From assembly GCA_045120955.1 (NCBI GenBank), contig JBGVFH010000008.1, forward strand, positions 1-42,818: a stretch of DNA of 42,818 nucleotides, written 5' to 3'. The stretch is from JAZMZS01 sp045120955. GTDB taxonomy: Bacteria; Bacillota; Clostridia; Oscillospirales; CAG-272. Numbering within the stretch: the first letter of the stretch is position 1; each line of letters begins with the position of its first letter. Positions 1-9,356 of this stretch are shown here, piece after piece. The notes beneath the pieces were generated by a model. It did no database searches. It was not told the DNA's origin and saw nothing but the letters and a program-made list of their open reading frames with translations. Position numbers and translations under genes: made by a program.

Positions 1-21
1 TATACATACTGTCCTCTAACT

Positions 22-66
22 TAAGTGCAAGCTTTTTTATTGCTCTTGATTATTTTCTTGCACTTA
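22..66. repeat. 10-bp inverted repeat at window edge
   Basis: Arms at 22-31 and 57-66 (taagtgcaag / cttgcactta) match perfectly with a 25-base spacer. The neighbouring gene lies outside the window. This could be an operator or part of a promoter, since TTGCAC-like hexamers sit inside the arms, but no function can be assigned. Confidence 0.35.
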
Positions 67-170
67 TTATAGCACATTTCGATGAAAAATGCACTGTTTA
101 TCGAGAATTTTACTGATTGCTTGTTTTGAAGGCAGTGACTATTTAAGGAAAATACGCATTTTTAAAAGAA

Positions 171-212
171 AAACTACCGCAGACTTTTGGTTTGAAAAGT
201 CTGCGGTAGTTT
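171..212. terminator. Intrinsic terminator of the pyr operon, bidirectional
   Basis: A perfect 18-bp stem (171-188 with 195-212) closes a 6-base loop. T-rich tracts lie on both sides: cgttttt on the plus strand and ttctttt on the minus strand. It lies about 150 bases past the pyrI stop and is the likely end of the minus-strand pyrimidine transcript. Bases 213-361 hold no gene that I can support. Confidence 0.85.
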
Positions 213-361
213 CGTTTTTATTGCATAGGAAATTGCACGGATCTTCACTCGCCCCTTTGCACAGCTTCTGTAACAGAAAAACAACGATAGGCAAGATGAT
301 GGCGGCGTGCACTGCCCGCTTTTTTACAAGTCCGCGGCACTACAGTTATCGGGCTCGTAAT

Positions 362-787
362 TTACTTTCCAAGCTCCGCCTTTGTATCGCAGTATATGCA
401 TCTGTATTCGGTGCTTTCCTTATCGGTAAGCTCAAATATATGCTCGATATCCTGCTCGGTGGTCGTGATACAACGGGGATTTTTGCACTTGATGATATTG
501 ACAAGTCTGCCCGGCATATCTATATACTTTTTCTCTGCGAGCTTTCCGCCCTCGATAATATTTATCGTTGCATTCGGACTGACAAAACCGACAACGTCAA
601 GATTGCAGTCAATGCATGAGTCGACCTTGATGATATCTTTTTTGCCCATTTTTTTGCTCGAAACATTTTTTATCACAGCAACAGAGCAATCAAGAGCGTC
701 AAGACCGAGCATATTGTAAAGCTGCATAGCCTTGCCCGGAGTGATATGGTCAATAACAATACCGTTTTTTATGCTGTCGACCTTCAT
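362..787 (-). CDS. pyrI: Aspartate carbamoyltransferase regulatory subunit
   Basis: PyrI is the allosteric nucleotide-binding chain that assembles with catalytic PyrB into the ATCase holoenzyme. The 141 residues cover the N-terminal nucleotide-binding domain (to about residue 95) and the C-terminal zinc domain. The four zinc cysteines are C101, C106, C130 and C133 (CKNPRC and CIYC). The start ATG overlaps the pyrB stop as ATGA, so the two subunits are probably translationally coupled. It is the last gene of the operon. Length is slightly below the roughly 150 residues of the enterobacterial protein. Confidence 0.95.
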   Translation of the reverse strand: MKVDSIKNGIVIDHITPGKAMQLYNMLGLDALDCSVAVIKNVSSKKMGKKDIIKVDSCIDCNLDVVGFVSPNATINIIEGGKLAEKKYIDMPGRLVNIIKCKNPRCITTTEQDIEHIFELTDKESTEYRCIYCDTKAELGK

Positions 788-1701
788 ACATTCACCTCCA
801 AAAGCTTGAGAATAAGCGCCATACGGATAAACTTGCCGTAGCGTGCCTGTCTGAAATATGATGCTCTGGGGTCGCTGTCTACTGCGGTCGATATCTCGTT
901 TACTCTCGGGAGCGGATGCATTACTATCATATCATCCTTTGCATATTTCATCTTATCCGTTGTAAGAATATAGGAGTCCTTGAGTCTGAGATAATCCTCC
1001 TCGTTGAAAAATCTCTCCTTCTGCACTCTTGTCATATAAAGAATATCAAGCTCGCCCATCACCTCGTCAAGAGAGGTCGACTGCTTGTACTCTATGTTTT
1101 TGCTTTGTATATATTGCTGCTTTACAAAGCTCGGCAGCTTTAGCTCCTCGGGGGAGATAAGCACGAACTTTATCCCCTTGTATCTCGACATAGCCTCGAT
1201 AAGAGAATGTACCGTTCTGCCGAACTTCAAGTCTCCGCAAAGACCGACTGTCAGGTCGTCAAATCTGCCCTTTTCGTGGTGAATTGTAAGCAGATCTGTC
1301 AAAGTCTGCGTGGGATGATAGTGGCCTCCGTCACCCGCATTGATGATAGGCACATCCGAGTGCATGCTTGCCACAAGCGGCGCACCCTCTTTTGGATGGC
1401 GCATTGCGATAATATCCGCATATCCGCTGACTACCGCTACCGTATCCGCAACGCTCTCCCCTTTTGCGGAGGAGGAGGAGTTGGAATCGGAAAAGCCGAG
1501 CACCTTGCCTCCGAGCGATAGCATAGCAGACTCAAAGGAAAGTCTCGTTCTCGTTGACGGCTCAAAGAACAGCGTCGCAAGTATCTTGTGCTTGCACGCT
1601 TCGTTGTATTTTTCGGGATTTGCTATTATATCGTCGGCAACAGAGATAAGCTCCATTATCTCCTCAACAGACAGGTCCGATATTTTGAGAATGTTTCTCA
1701 T
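784..1701 (-). CDS. pyrB: Aspartate carbamoyltransferase catalytic subunit
   Basis: This enzyme joins carbamoyl phosphate and L-aspartate to give N-carbamoyl-L-aspartate, the committed step of UMP synthesis. The carbamoyl-phosphate loop STRT is at residues 49-52, HPTQ at 129-132 and the MHPLPR motif at 261-266, with a Lys in the SSSSAKGES loop near residue 80. The chosen ATG at 1701 follows AAAGGAG at good spacing. An in-frame TTG at 1722 lies upstream of that ribosome site and is rejected. The resulting 305 residues fit the family. The companion PyrI follows directly. Confidence 0.95.
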   Translation of the reverse strand: MRNILKISDLSVEEIMELISVADDIIANPEKYNEACKHKILATLFFEPSTRTRLSFESAMLSLGGKVLGFSDSNSSSSAKGESVADTVAVVSGYADIIAMRHPKEGAPLVASMHSDVPIINAGDGGHYHPTQTLTDLLTIHHEKGRFDDLTVGLCGDLKFGRTVHSLIEAMSRYKGIKFVLISPEELKLPSFVKQQYIQSKNIEYKQSTSLDEVMGELDILYMTRVQKERFFNEEDYLRLKDSYILTTDKMKYAKDDMIVMHPLPRVNEISTAVDSDPRASYFRQARYGKFIRMALILKLLEVNV

Positions 1702-1725
1702 TTTTATCTCCTTTGCTGTCAAAAT

Positions 1726-2382
1726 TTACGCCTTTGCTCCGTTTACAGCCAAATAGTTCTTGATACGAGTTACGTTTTCCTCGTTCTTGGGGTCCTCTTC
1801 GAGATATTCGATAATATCGTAAACATCAACGACAGAGTATACGGGGAAGCCGAACTCGTCCTCTATCTCAGCCATAGCGGATTTTTCTCCCTTGCCCTTT
1901 TCTTTTCTGTCTACCATGACAAACGTAGCTGCGATCTTTGTTCCTTCGAGCTTTGAAAGATTTGCCATGCTCTCACGGATTGCAGTACCTGCGGTGATAA
2001 CGTCCTCAACTATAACTATCTGCTCACCCGACTGCGGAACATAACCTACAAACACTCCGCCCTCGCCGTGGTCTTTTTCCTCCTTGCGGTTGAAAAAGAA
2101 CGGAACGTCAAGACCGTTTTTCGAAAGTGCAACAGAAGCGGAAACAGCGATCGGAATACCCTTGTATGCAGGTCCGTAGAGAACGGTCCTCTTGTTGCCT
2201 ACCTTTTCAAAATAGCTCTTTGCATAGAACTCGCCGAGCTTTGCTATCTGATCTCCCGTCTTTATATCTCCTGCATTGATAAAGTACGGTATCTTTCTTC
2301 CGCTCTTTGCGGTGAAATCACCGAACTTGAGAACGCCCGCACCTTCCAAAAACTGTATAAATTCTCTCTTGTAGCTTTCCAT
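1726..2382 (-). CDS. pyrE: Orotate phosphoribosyltransferase
   Basis: PyrE transfers the phosphoribosyl group of PRPP to orotate, giving OMP. The PRPP-binding loop IVIVEDVITAGTA lies near residues 122-134, and the flexible catalytic loop EKDHGEGG at 102-109. Length is 218 residues. An AAGGAG site stands just ahead of the ATG. The gene lies 24 bases before the pyrB start and 74 bases after pyrF, within the pyr operon. Confidence 0.95.
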   Translation of the reverse strand: MESYKREFIQFLEGAGVLKFGDFTAKSGRKIPYFINAGDIKTGDQIAKLGEFYAKSYFEKVGNKRTVLYGPAYKGIPIAVSASVALSKNGLDVPFFFNRKEEKDHGEGGVFVGYVPQSGEQIVIVEDVITAGTAIRESMANLSKLEGTKIAATFVMVDRKEKGKGEKSAMAEIEDEFGFPVYSVVDVYDIIEYLEEDPKNEENVTRIKNYLAVNGAKA

Positions 2383-2456
2383 TTTTACTTCTCCTTAATA
2401 TGATTTGTTGCAAAAAAACACTTATGCAAAAGGGTTTTTCCGAGATCCACACTTTC

Positions 2457-3155
2457 TCAGTCAACGAATTCAGCCACGCATCTGTTGTATGCCGCAACAG
2501 GGTCTGCCGCCGCTGTGATAGGTCTGCCGACAACTATATAGTCAGAGCCTATTTTCTTTGCCTGTGCAGGAGTCATGACTCTCTTCTGGTCGCCTACCTC
2601 ACCGTCCGCAAAGCGCACACCGGGAGTAACTGTCAAAAATTCTTTTCCGCATCTGCCGTGAACTGCCTCAGCCTCAAGGGGAGAGCAAACAACTCCGTCA
2701 AGTCCCGCCTTCTTTGCATTTGCGGCATAGTGCATAACAACGTCCGCAATAGGCTCCTTGATAAGAAGATCGTTTTCCATGCTCTCTTGGTCTGTAGAGG
2801 TAAGCTGTGTTACAGCGATAAGAAGAGGTCTTGTTCCGTCAGGACGGGTAAGTCCCTCTATTGCCGCTTCCATCATTCTGACAGTACCCGATGCGTGGAG
2901 GTTTGTCATATCTACATCAAGATTTGAAAGCACGCTCATTGATTTTTTTACTGTGTTTGGGATATCATGGAGCTTGAGGTCAAGAAATATCTTGTGGCCT
3001 CTTGCCTTGATCTCACGAACGATAGACGGACCCTCTGCATAGAAAAGCTCCATTCCTATCTTTACATACGGTTTTTTGTCTGTGAATTTGTCGAGGAAAG
3101 CCATAACATCTGCCTTGCTTGCAAAATCACACGCAATGATTACATCCTTACCCAT
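2457..3155 (-). CDS. pyrF: Orotidine 5'-phosphate decarboxylase
   Basis: PyrF decarboxylates OMP to UMP, the last de novo step. The catalytic DLKLHDIPNT motif is at residues 59-68, with N-terminal DVIIACDF and the phosphate-binding end VTPGVRF...DYIVVGRPIT. An in-frame GTG at 3164 sits inside the GGAGG ribosome site, so ATG 3155 (232 residues) is preferred. The first 8 bases overlap the end of pyrD, which suggests coupled translation. Confidence 0.95.
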   Translation of the reverse strand: MGKDVIIACDFASKADVMAFLDKFTDKKPYVKIGMELFYAEGPSIVREIKARGHKIFLDLKLHDIPNTVKKSMSVLSNLDVDMTNLHASGTVRMMEAAIEGLTRPDGTRPLLIAVTQLTSTDQESMENDLLIKEPIADVVMHYAANAKKAGLDGVVCSPLEAEAVHGRCGKEFLTVTPGVRFADGEVGDQKRVMTPAQAKKIGSDYIVVGRPITAAADPVAAYNRCVAEFVD

Positions 3156-4065
3156 TGTGAGCACCTCCGATAATATCTTTTAAATTTTTTATATTGTATC
3201 TGTCCATGACCTCAGGCAGCTTTTCAATAATGTCTTTGCATACATACGGATCAACGAGATTTGCAGCTCCTATCTCAACAGCACAAGCGCCTGCCAGCAT
3301 CATCTCAATGACATCCTCTGCTCTTGACACGCCGCCCATACCGATAACGGGTATTTTTACCGCATCCGAGACCTGATATACCATGCGTAACGCTACGGGG
3401 AATATCGCACTTCCCGAAAAACCGCCCATCTTATTTTTTATAACAGGCTTTTTCGTTCTGAGGTCTATTCTCATTCCGAGCAGAGTGTTTATCAGGCTGA
3501 TACCGTCAGCACCCGCCTCCTCGCACGCTTTTGCGATAGACACGATATCCGTTACATTAGGCGAAAGCTTGATGATAACAGGCTTTGTCGTTACTGCTTT
3601 TACCGCACGTGTAACCTCTGCCGCTGCCTCCGGATTTGTTCCGAAGCTCATGCCGCCCCCGTGTACGTTCGGACAGCTGACGTTGACCTCGAGCCATCCG
3701 ACCTGATCGCACTTGTCAAGTGCGGCACAGGTATATGCATAGTCCTCAACTGAAAATCCGCTGACATTTGCCATTACCTTTTTATTAAAGCACGCCCCGA
3801 GCTTTACAAGCTCCTCGGAGATGACCTTTTCAACTCCGGGGTTTTGCAGTCCGACGGCATTTATCATACCCTGCGGGCATTCCGCAATTCTCGGCGTGGG
3901 ATTGCCGAAACGAGGCTCCTTGGTCGTTCCCTTAAAGGAAAAGGTACCGAGCATATTTATATCGTACAGCTCTGCAAACTCATAGCCGTAGCCGAAGGTT
4001 CCGCTGGCGGGGATTATGGGATTGTCCAGCTCAATACCGCACAGATCTACCTTTAATCTTTCCAT
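3148..4065 (-). CDS. pyrD: Dihydroorotate dehydrogenase, NAD-linked class 1B catalytic subunit
   Basis: This FMN enzyme oxidises dihydroorotate to orotate. It has NPIIPASGTFGYG near the N-terminus, the active-site loop NVSCPN with C131, and the FMN-phosphate region GMGGVSRAEDV. It directly follows pyrK, the partner that passes electrons to NAD, so class 1B is well supported. The open frame extends to 4149, but ATG 4065 has a strong GGAGGAG site and gives the normal N-terminus (305 residues). The start overlaps the end of pyrK by 13 bases. Confidence 0.95.
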   Translation of the reverse strand: MERLKVDLCGIELDNPIIPASGTFGYGYEFAELYDINMLGTFSFKGTTKEPRFGNPTPRIAECPQGMINAVGLQNPGVEKVISEELVKLGACFNKKVMANVSGFSVEDYAYTCAALDKCDQVGWLEVNVSCPNVHGGGMSFGTNPEAAAEVTRAVKAVTTKPVIIKLSPNVTDIVSIAKACEEAGADGISLINTLLGMRIDLRTKKPVIKNKMGGFSGSAIFPVALRMVYQVSDAVKIPVIGMGGVSRAEDVIEMMLAGACAVEIGAANLVDPYVCKDIIEKLPEVMDRYNIKNLKDIIGGAHNG

Positions 4066-4790
4066 ATTATCTCCTCCCTCATAAGAACGGGCCCTTCCTT
4101 GCAGATACGCTTGTTGCCCGTGAGAGTCTTGCATGAGCATCCCATGCAAGCGCCGAATCCACAGCCCATTCTTTCCTCAAAGCTGTACTGACCGCTGCTC
4201 TTTGCTATCTTATCTATGGCTCTGAACATAGGCTCCGGACCGCAGGTGTAAAAATACGAATAATCAAGCCCTGCCATCACATCCGTGACAAATCCCTTTG
4301 TTTTGTACGAGCCGTCAGCCGTCGCTACGTATACACGTGCACCTATATCCTCAAACTCCTTCTCTGCAAAAACGTCGTCCTTTGAGTTAAAGCCGAGGAT
4401 AACGCTGACAGACTTGCCCTCAGATATAAGCTTTTTTGCAAGGTTGTACATGGGAGGAACACCCACACCGCCTCCTATAAGCAGCGGTGTGCTGCCGCTC
4501 TTTGAGGTGTCAAAGCCGTTGCCGAGTCCCGTGAGAGTGTCAAGCACGACCCCCTCTTCCATAGCACTCATAGCGTAAGTTCCCTCTCCGACAGTCTTGT
4601 ATATGATAGTAACGCTCTCGCTGTCATAGTCATACACGGATATCGGGCGGCGAAGATAAAAACCGTCCAGCTTTATATTTATAAACTGTCCGGGTGCGGT
4701 GATAGCTGAGCTATCACCCGCAAGGACCATTTTATATATATCTTTTGCTATTTTTTCGTTGCTTTTTATTTTATAAAAAACCTGCTTCAT
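4053..4790 (-). CDS. pyrK: Dihydroorotate dehydrogenase electron-transfer subunit
   Basis: PyrK carries FAD and a 2Fe-2S cluster and couples PyrD to NAD. The FAD motif RRPIS is at residues 47-51, the NAD-binding IGGGVGVPP near 105-113, and cluster cysteines C210, C215, C218 and C230 lie in the C-terminal CGFGACMGC...RIC motif. Length is 245 residues. An AAGGAGC site stands ahead of the ATG, overlapping the carB stop, which lies only 12 bases upstream. Confidence 0.95.
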   Translation of the reverse strand: MKQVFYKIKSNEKIAKDIYKMVLAGDSSAITAPGQFINIKLDGFYLRRPISVYDYDSESVTIIYKTVGEGTYAMSAMEEGVVLDTLTGLGNGFDTSKSGSTPLLIGGGVGVPPMYNLAKKLISEGKSVSVILGFNSKDDVFAEKEFEDIGARVYVATADGSYKTKGFVTDVMAGLDYSYFYTCGPEPMFRAIDKIAKSSGQYSFEERMGCGFGACMGCSCKTLTGNKRICKEGPVLMREEIIWKD

Positions 4791-4802
4791 TTAGCTGCTC
4801 CT

Positions 4803-7800
4803 TCAGGAATCTATGGTAGAAACGCAGATAGTCGTTTCTTCAAGAACGTCGAGAAGTACCTTTACGGTATCGAGTGCCGTGAACATGGTGATATTGTTTT
4901 CGGTAGCGAGGCTTCTTATCTTGTAGCCGTCGCTCATATGACCGACCGAGCCCGCATCGCTTGTGTTGATAACGTATGCGATGTGTCCCTGACGCAGTGC
5001 GTTCGGTATCTCGTCGCTGCCCTCGCCGATCTTTTTGAGAATTCTCGTGCGGATGCCGTTTTCCTTGAGGAAGTTTGCGGTTCCGTCCGTTGCCTCAATG
5101 TTAAAGCCGAGATTGTAGAAACGGCGGACAAGCGGAAGCGCTTCTTCTCTGTCCTTTTTAGCTATCGTTACAAGAATGGTTCCGTAGTTCTGCAGATGCA
5201 TTCCCGATGCCTGAAGCGCCTTATACAGCGCACGGTTGAGCTTGTCGTCGTAGCCGATAGCCTCACCTGTTGACTTCATCTCGGGAGAGAGGTAAGCATC
5301 AAGACCTCTTATCTTGCTAAAGGAGAATACGGGCACCTTTACATACCATCTCTTCTTCTCTTCGGGGTAAATATCGAATATTCCCTGCTCCTTCAGTGAC
5401 TTGCCGAGTATGACCTCGGTAGCTATATCGGCAAGGCTGTAGCCTGTTGCCTTTGAAAGGAAGGGTACCGTTCTTGACGAACGGGGGTTTACCTCTATGA
5501 TATATACCTTTTCATCCTTGTCAACGATAAACTGAATGTTGTAAAGACCTCTTATGCCTATGCCAAGCCCCAGCTTCTTTGCGTATTCAAGGATAGTTCC
5601 CTTGACCTTTGATGAGATGCTGAAGGTCGGATATACGCTGATAGAGTCGCCCGAGTGAATACCCGTGCGCTCAACAAGCTCCATAACACCGGGAACGAAT
5701 ACGTCTCTGCCGTCGCATATTGCGTCGACCTCGACCTCTTTACCGATGATGTACTTGTCAACGAGTACGGGCTTGTCCGCATCTATCTCAACCGCTGTCT
5801 TCAGATAGTGGCGGAGCTGCTCCTCGTTTGCTACTATCTGCATTGCACGTCCGCCGAGAACGAAGGAAGGACGGACAAGAACGGGGTAGCCTATTCTGTT
5901 TGCGGCGGCAACGCCCTCTTCAATGTCGGTAACTGCCTTACCCTCGGGCTGAGGAATGTCAAGAGAGATAAGCAGCTTTTCAAAAGCGTCACGGTTTTCT
6001 GCCTTGTCTATAGCCTCGCAGTCTGTACCGATGATCTTTACTCCTCTTGCATCAAGGGGAGCTGCAAGGTTGATAGCTGTCTGACCGCCAAGAGATGCAA
6101 CTACTCCCTGCGGCTGTTCAAACTCGATAATGTTCATTACATCCTCGACCGTAAGAGGCTCAAAGTACAGCTTGTCAGAGGTCGTGTAGTCTGTCGATAC
6201 GGTCTCGGGGTTGTTGTTTATGATAATTGCCTCGTAGCCCGACTTTTTGATAGTGCTGACCGCATGAACGGTAGAATAGTCAAACTCAACACCCTGTCCT
6301 ATTCTGATAGGTCCTGCGCCGAGAACGATGATCTTCTTTTTATCCGAAAGGATAGATTTGTTCTCGTCCGTGTATGAGGAATAGAAGTAAGGAATATATG
6401 CACCTGTATGAAGAGTATCAGCCATTCTGTATACGGGCATGAGCTTGTTTTGCTTTCTCATATTGAATATTTCAAGCTCAGAGCATCCCCACAGCTTTGC
6501 TATAAACTTATCACCGAAGCCCATCTTCTTTGCCTGTGTGAGAACTTCGATATCTCCCTTGCTCTCAGAGAGCTTTTTCTCCATGTCAACTATCTTGCCT
6601 ACAGACTCGATAAAGTATTCGGTTATCATAGTTATCTCATGAAGCTCCTGCACGCTCACGCCTCTGCGGAGAAGCTCCGCTATAGCAAAGATGTTGTCAT
6701 CCTTGAAGGCGGTGATATACTGCTTTAGCTCTTCGTTTGTCATTGAGTCAAACTTTGCCAGATGGAAGTGGCACACACCCGTCTCAAGCGAACGAACGCT
6801 CTTGAGCAGACACTCCTCGAGATTTGAGCCTATGCCCATTACCTCACCCGTCGCCTTCATCTGCGTACCGAGGATGTTGGAGGCGGAGGAGAACTTGTCA
6901 AACGGAAATCTCGGCAGCTTTGCAACGATATAGTCAAGTCTGGGGGCAGTCGCTGCCGTTGTGTTCGCTATCTTTATATCCTCGAGTGCCATACCTACCG
7001 CTATCTTTGCAGTCACCTTTGCTATGGGGTATCCGCTTGCCTTTGAAGCGAGTGCGGAGGAACGTGAAACTCTCGGGTTTACCTCTATGAGGTAGTATTC
7101 GCTCGATTCGGGATTGAGTGCGAACTGAACGTTACAGCCACCCTCGATCTTGAGTGCTTTTATCAGATTTATTGCGCTGTCGTTTAGCATTTTGAGGTCA
7201 TGGTCGTTAAGTGTAAGAATAGGTGCCACAACGATAGAGTCGCCTGTGTGCACGCCGACGGGGTCTACGTTTTCCATGCCGCATATGGTGATAACGTGGT
7301 CGTTGGAGTCACGCATCATCTCAAACTCTATCTCCTTGTAGCCCTTTACGCTCTTTTCGATGAGGACCTGATGAACGGGTGAGAGCTTGAATGCGTTCGT
7401 TCCTATCTCGACAAGCTCCTGCTCGTCATTTGCAAAGCCGCCGCCCGTACCGCCGAGTGTAAATGCGGGACGAAGAACTACGGGATAGCCTATCTCTTTT
7501 GCCGCCGCCTTTGCCTCTTCAAGCGAATATGTTATCTGTGAGGGGATGGTCGGCTCGCCTATTGACTGGCACAGCTCCTTGAACATCTCTCTGTCCTCTG
7601 CCTGCTCTATGCTCGTTGAGCTTGTTCCGAGAAGCTCAACACCGCACTCCTTGAGTATTCCCTTTTTCTCAAGCTGCATTGCAAGATTGAGTCCTGTCTG
7701 ACCGCCGATGCCGGGGATGATGGCATTGGGTCTTTCGTAGCGCAGTATCTTTGCGATATATTCAAGTGTAAGCGGCTCCATGTACACCTTGTCGGCGATG

Positions 7801-7976
7801 GATGTGTCGGTCATAATGGTTGCGGGGTTTGAGTTGCAAAGCACGACCTCATAGCCCTCTTCCTTGAGCGCAAGACACGCCTGTGTGCCTGCGTAGTCAA
7901 ACTCAGCCGCCTGACCTATTACGATAGGTCCGGATCCTATGATCATTATTTTTTTGATATCTGTTCTCTTTGCCAT
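4803..7976 (-). CDS. carB: Carbamoyl phosphate synthase large subunit
   Basis: CarB makes carbamoyl phosphate from bicarbonate, ammonia and two ATP. At 1057 residues it is full length. The N-terminal half starts KKIMIIGSGPIVIGQAAEFDY, and the duplicated second half has KKIIVLGAGPIRIGQGVEFDY near residue 555. Each half carries ATP-grasp motifs (EVNPRVSRSSA and EVNPRSSRTVP). The C-terminal MGS-like allosteric domain includes ATDGTANFL. The start follows CGGAGG. The glutaminase subunit CarA, usually adjacent, is not in this window. Confidence 0.97.
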   Translation of the reverse strand: MAKRTDIKKIMIIGSGPIVIGQAAEFDYAGTQACLALKEEGYEVVLCNSNPATIMTDTSIADKVYMEPLTLEYIAKILRYERPNAIIPGIGGQTGLNLAMQLEKKGILKECGVELLGTSSTSIEQAEDREMFKELCQSIGEPTIPSQITYSLEEAKAAAKEIGYPVVLRPAFTLGGTGGGFANDEQELVEIGTNAFKLSPVHQVLIEKSVKGYKEIEFEMMRDSNDHVITICGMENVDPVGVHTGDSIVVAPILTLNDHDLKMLNDSAINLIKALKIEGGCNVQFALNPESSEYYLIEVNPRVSRSSALASKASGYPIAKVTAKIAVGMALEDIKIANTTAATAPRLDYIVAKLPRFPFDKFSSASNILGTQMKATGEVMGIGSNLEECLLKSVRSLETGVCHFHLAKFDSMTNEELKQYITAFKDDNIFAIAELLRRGVSVQELHEITMITEYFIESVGKIVDMEKKLSESKGDIEVLTQAKKMGFGDKFIAKLWGCSELEIFNMRKQNKLMPVYRMADTLHTGAYIPYFYSSYTDENKSILSDKKKIIVLGAGPIRIGQGVEFDYSTVHAVSTIKKSGYEAIIINNNPETVSTDYTTSDKLYFEPLTVEDVMNIIEFEQPQGVVASLGGQTAINLAAPLDARGVKIIGTDCEAIDKAENRDAFEKLLISLDIPQPEGKAVTDIEEGVAAANRIGYPVLVRPSFVLGGRAMQIVANEEQLRHYLKTAVEIDADKPVLVDKYIIGKEVEVDAICDGRDVFVPGVMELVERTGIHSGDSISVYPTFSISSKVKGTILEYAKKLGLGIGIRGLYNIQFIVDKDEKVYIIEVNPRSSRTVPFLSKATGYSLADIATEVILGKSLKEQGIFDIYPEEKKRWYVKVPVFSFSKIRGLDAYLSPEMKSTGEAIGYDDKLNRALYKALQASGMHLQNYGTILVTIAKKDREEALPLVRRFYNLGFNIEATDGTANFLKENGIRTRILKKIGEGSDEIPNALRQGHIAYVINTSDAGSVGHMSDGYKIRSLATENNITMFTALDTVKVLLDVLEETTICVSTIDS

Positions 7977-8009
7977 AATATAGCCTCCGTTGTATATATC
8001 TGTTTGTTA

Positions 8010-9212
8010 TTACTTCTCTTCATAGACGGTCTTTGAGTCACATACCGTGAGCACGCATCTGCCGTATACTTCTTTTCCCGCAAACGGTGTCGCCCTTCCC
8101 TTCGTAAGGAAGCTCTCGGGGTCTATTTTGTACGGTGTTGATATATCGAATACCGTAAAATCATTTTTTGTATCTATATTAAATCTTTTTTTCGGGTTTG
8201 TGCTTAGCAGCTCTGTCAACCGCTCAAGAGTAATAATTTTTTTCATCACAAGCTCGGTGTAAAGTATCGAAAACGCCGTCTCAAGCCCGACTATGCCAAA
8301 GGCACTCTTCTCAAGTCCTCTCGACTTTTCCTCTGCGGAGTGGGGCGCATGGTCTGTCGCTATCATGTCTATCGTACCGTCAACAATACCGCGCAAAAGC
8401 TCCTCCATGTCCTCCCTCGCTCTAAGCGGCGGGTTCATCTTATACCTTCCGTCCTCGCAAAGGTCCTCGTCGCACATCACAAGATAGTGCGGTGCTGTCT
8501 CGCAGGTAATGTCCACTCCTGCCGCCTTTGCCTCTCTGATAAGGCGCACGCTCTCCTTTGTCGAGATGTGGCACACATGGTACGCACAGCCCGTCTCCTT
8601 TGCAAGTCGTATGTCGCGTTCTATCTGCGCCCACTCGCTCTCACTGCATATGCCTCTGTGTCCGTGCTCTGCCGCATACGCTCCGTCGTGTATATAACCG
8701 CCGTGCAAAAGCTCGTTTACCTCGCAATGCGCCACTATCATCTTTCCGAGTCTCTTTGCCTCCAGCATTGCACGCCGCATCATATCCTCGCTCTGCACGC
8801 CCCGTCCGTCATCCGAGAAGGCGCACACATAAGGGGCAAGCGCCTCCATGTCGGAGAGCTCATCGCCCGATTCTCTCTTTGTAATAGAAGCATAGGGATA
8901 TACCCGAACACACGCATCACGCTCGATGGCATCAAGCTGAATTTTGAGATTTTCCAAGCTGTCCGGCACGGGATTTAGGTTCGGCATAGTGCATACTGCA
9001 CTGTAGCCTCCGTGCGCCGCCGCCATACTTCCGCTCTTTATAGTTTCTTTATAAAAAAATCCCGGCTCTCTGAAATGTACATGAACATCAAGAAAAGCGG
9101 GGAGAAATAAATATTTTCCTGCGATAACGGGATGACCGTTCGATGCTGACAAATACTGCTGTGCAAGAGCCTTGAGCTCTGCTGTGCTGTTATCATGTGC
9201 TATATTTGTCAT
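8010..9212 (-). CDS. pyrC: Dihydroorotase
   Basis: The enzyme cyclises carbamoyl-aspartate to dihydroorotate. It is a zinc amidohydrolase with DVHVHFREPG (metal HxH), the second-shell CHIS and ATDHAPHSAEEK motifs. Length is 400 residues from ATG 9212, which follows AAAGGAAG. The frame is open upstream to a TTG at 9278, but that stretch runs through an intrinsic terminator hairpin and is leader RNA. It is the first gene of the operon, directly downstream of the attenuator. Confidence 0.94.
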   Translation of the reverse strand: MTNIAHDNSTAELKALAQQYLSASNGHPVIAGKYLFLPAFLDVHVHFREPGFFYKETIKSGSMAAAHGGYSAVCTMPNLNPVPDSLENLKIQLDAIERDACVRVYPYASITKRESGDELSDMEALAPYVCAFSDDGRGVQSEDMMRRAMLEAKRLGKMIVAHCEVNELLHGGYIHDGAYAAEHGHRGICSESEWAQIERDIRLAKETGCAYHVCHISTKESVRLIREAKAAGVDITCETAPHYLVMCDEDLCEDGRYKMNPPLRAREDMEELLRGIVDGTIDMIATDHAPHSAEEKSRGLEKSAFGIVGLETAFSILYTELVMKKIITLERLTELLSTNPKKRFNIDTKNDFTVFDISTPYKIDPESFLTKGRATPFAGKEVYGRCVLTVCDSKTVYEEK

Positions 9213-9238
9213 AGTCTTCTTCCTTTCCGTCAGCACAT

Positions 9239-9264
9239 AAAAAAAGCGCCTGCCGCACGGCAGG
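9239..9264 (-). terminator. Attenuator terminator in the pyr leader
   Basis: On the minus strand a GC-rich stem, cctgccg / cggcagg (9249-9255 with 9258-9264), is followed within a few bases by seven T residues (9239-9245). It lies between the pyr promoter and pyrC, so it should stop transcription before the operon unless an alternative fold forms. Its 5' arm can pair with the CGGCAAG part of the PyrR-like site upstream (6 of 7 pairs), as expected for an antiterminator. Confidence 0.8.
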
Positions 9265-9312
9265 ACAATTTTATACAAATGGGGTATAGCGAATATACAC
9301 TTGTATCATAAT

Positions 9313-9337
9313 CAATCTTGCCGGCATCTCTGTACTG
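9313..9337 (-). promoter_or_regulatory. Candidate PyrR-binding (anti-antiterminator) RNA site
   Basis: The minus-strand RNA contains CAGUACAGAGAUGCC followed by GGCAAGAUUG. This closely resembles my recollection of the Firmicute PyrR site, around CAGUCCAGAGAGGCU with a GCAAGG-like 3' half. It lies about 50 bases upstream of the attenuator terminator. By the known PyrR mechanism, UMP-bound PyrR would hold this hairpin and favour termination. The assignment rests on motif resemblance and position, because no pyrR gene is in the window. Confidence 0.6.
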
Positions 9338-9356
9338 ACTTAAAAATTGCATATAC

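Noticed and set aside
396..9090. Many plus-strand open frames opposite the pyr operon, up to 240 residues
   Set aside because: They mirror strongly conserved minus-strand genes, have no ribosome sites or family motifs, and are rich in Cys, Ser and Arg as expected for antisense shadows.
9213..9278. In-frame N-terminal extension or leader peptide ahead of pyrC starting at TTG 9278
   Set aside because: It lies across the intrinsic terminator and has no ribosome site; the ATG at 9212 does.
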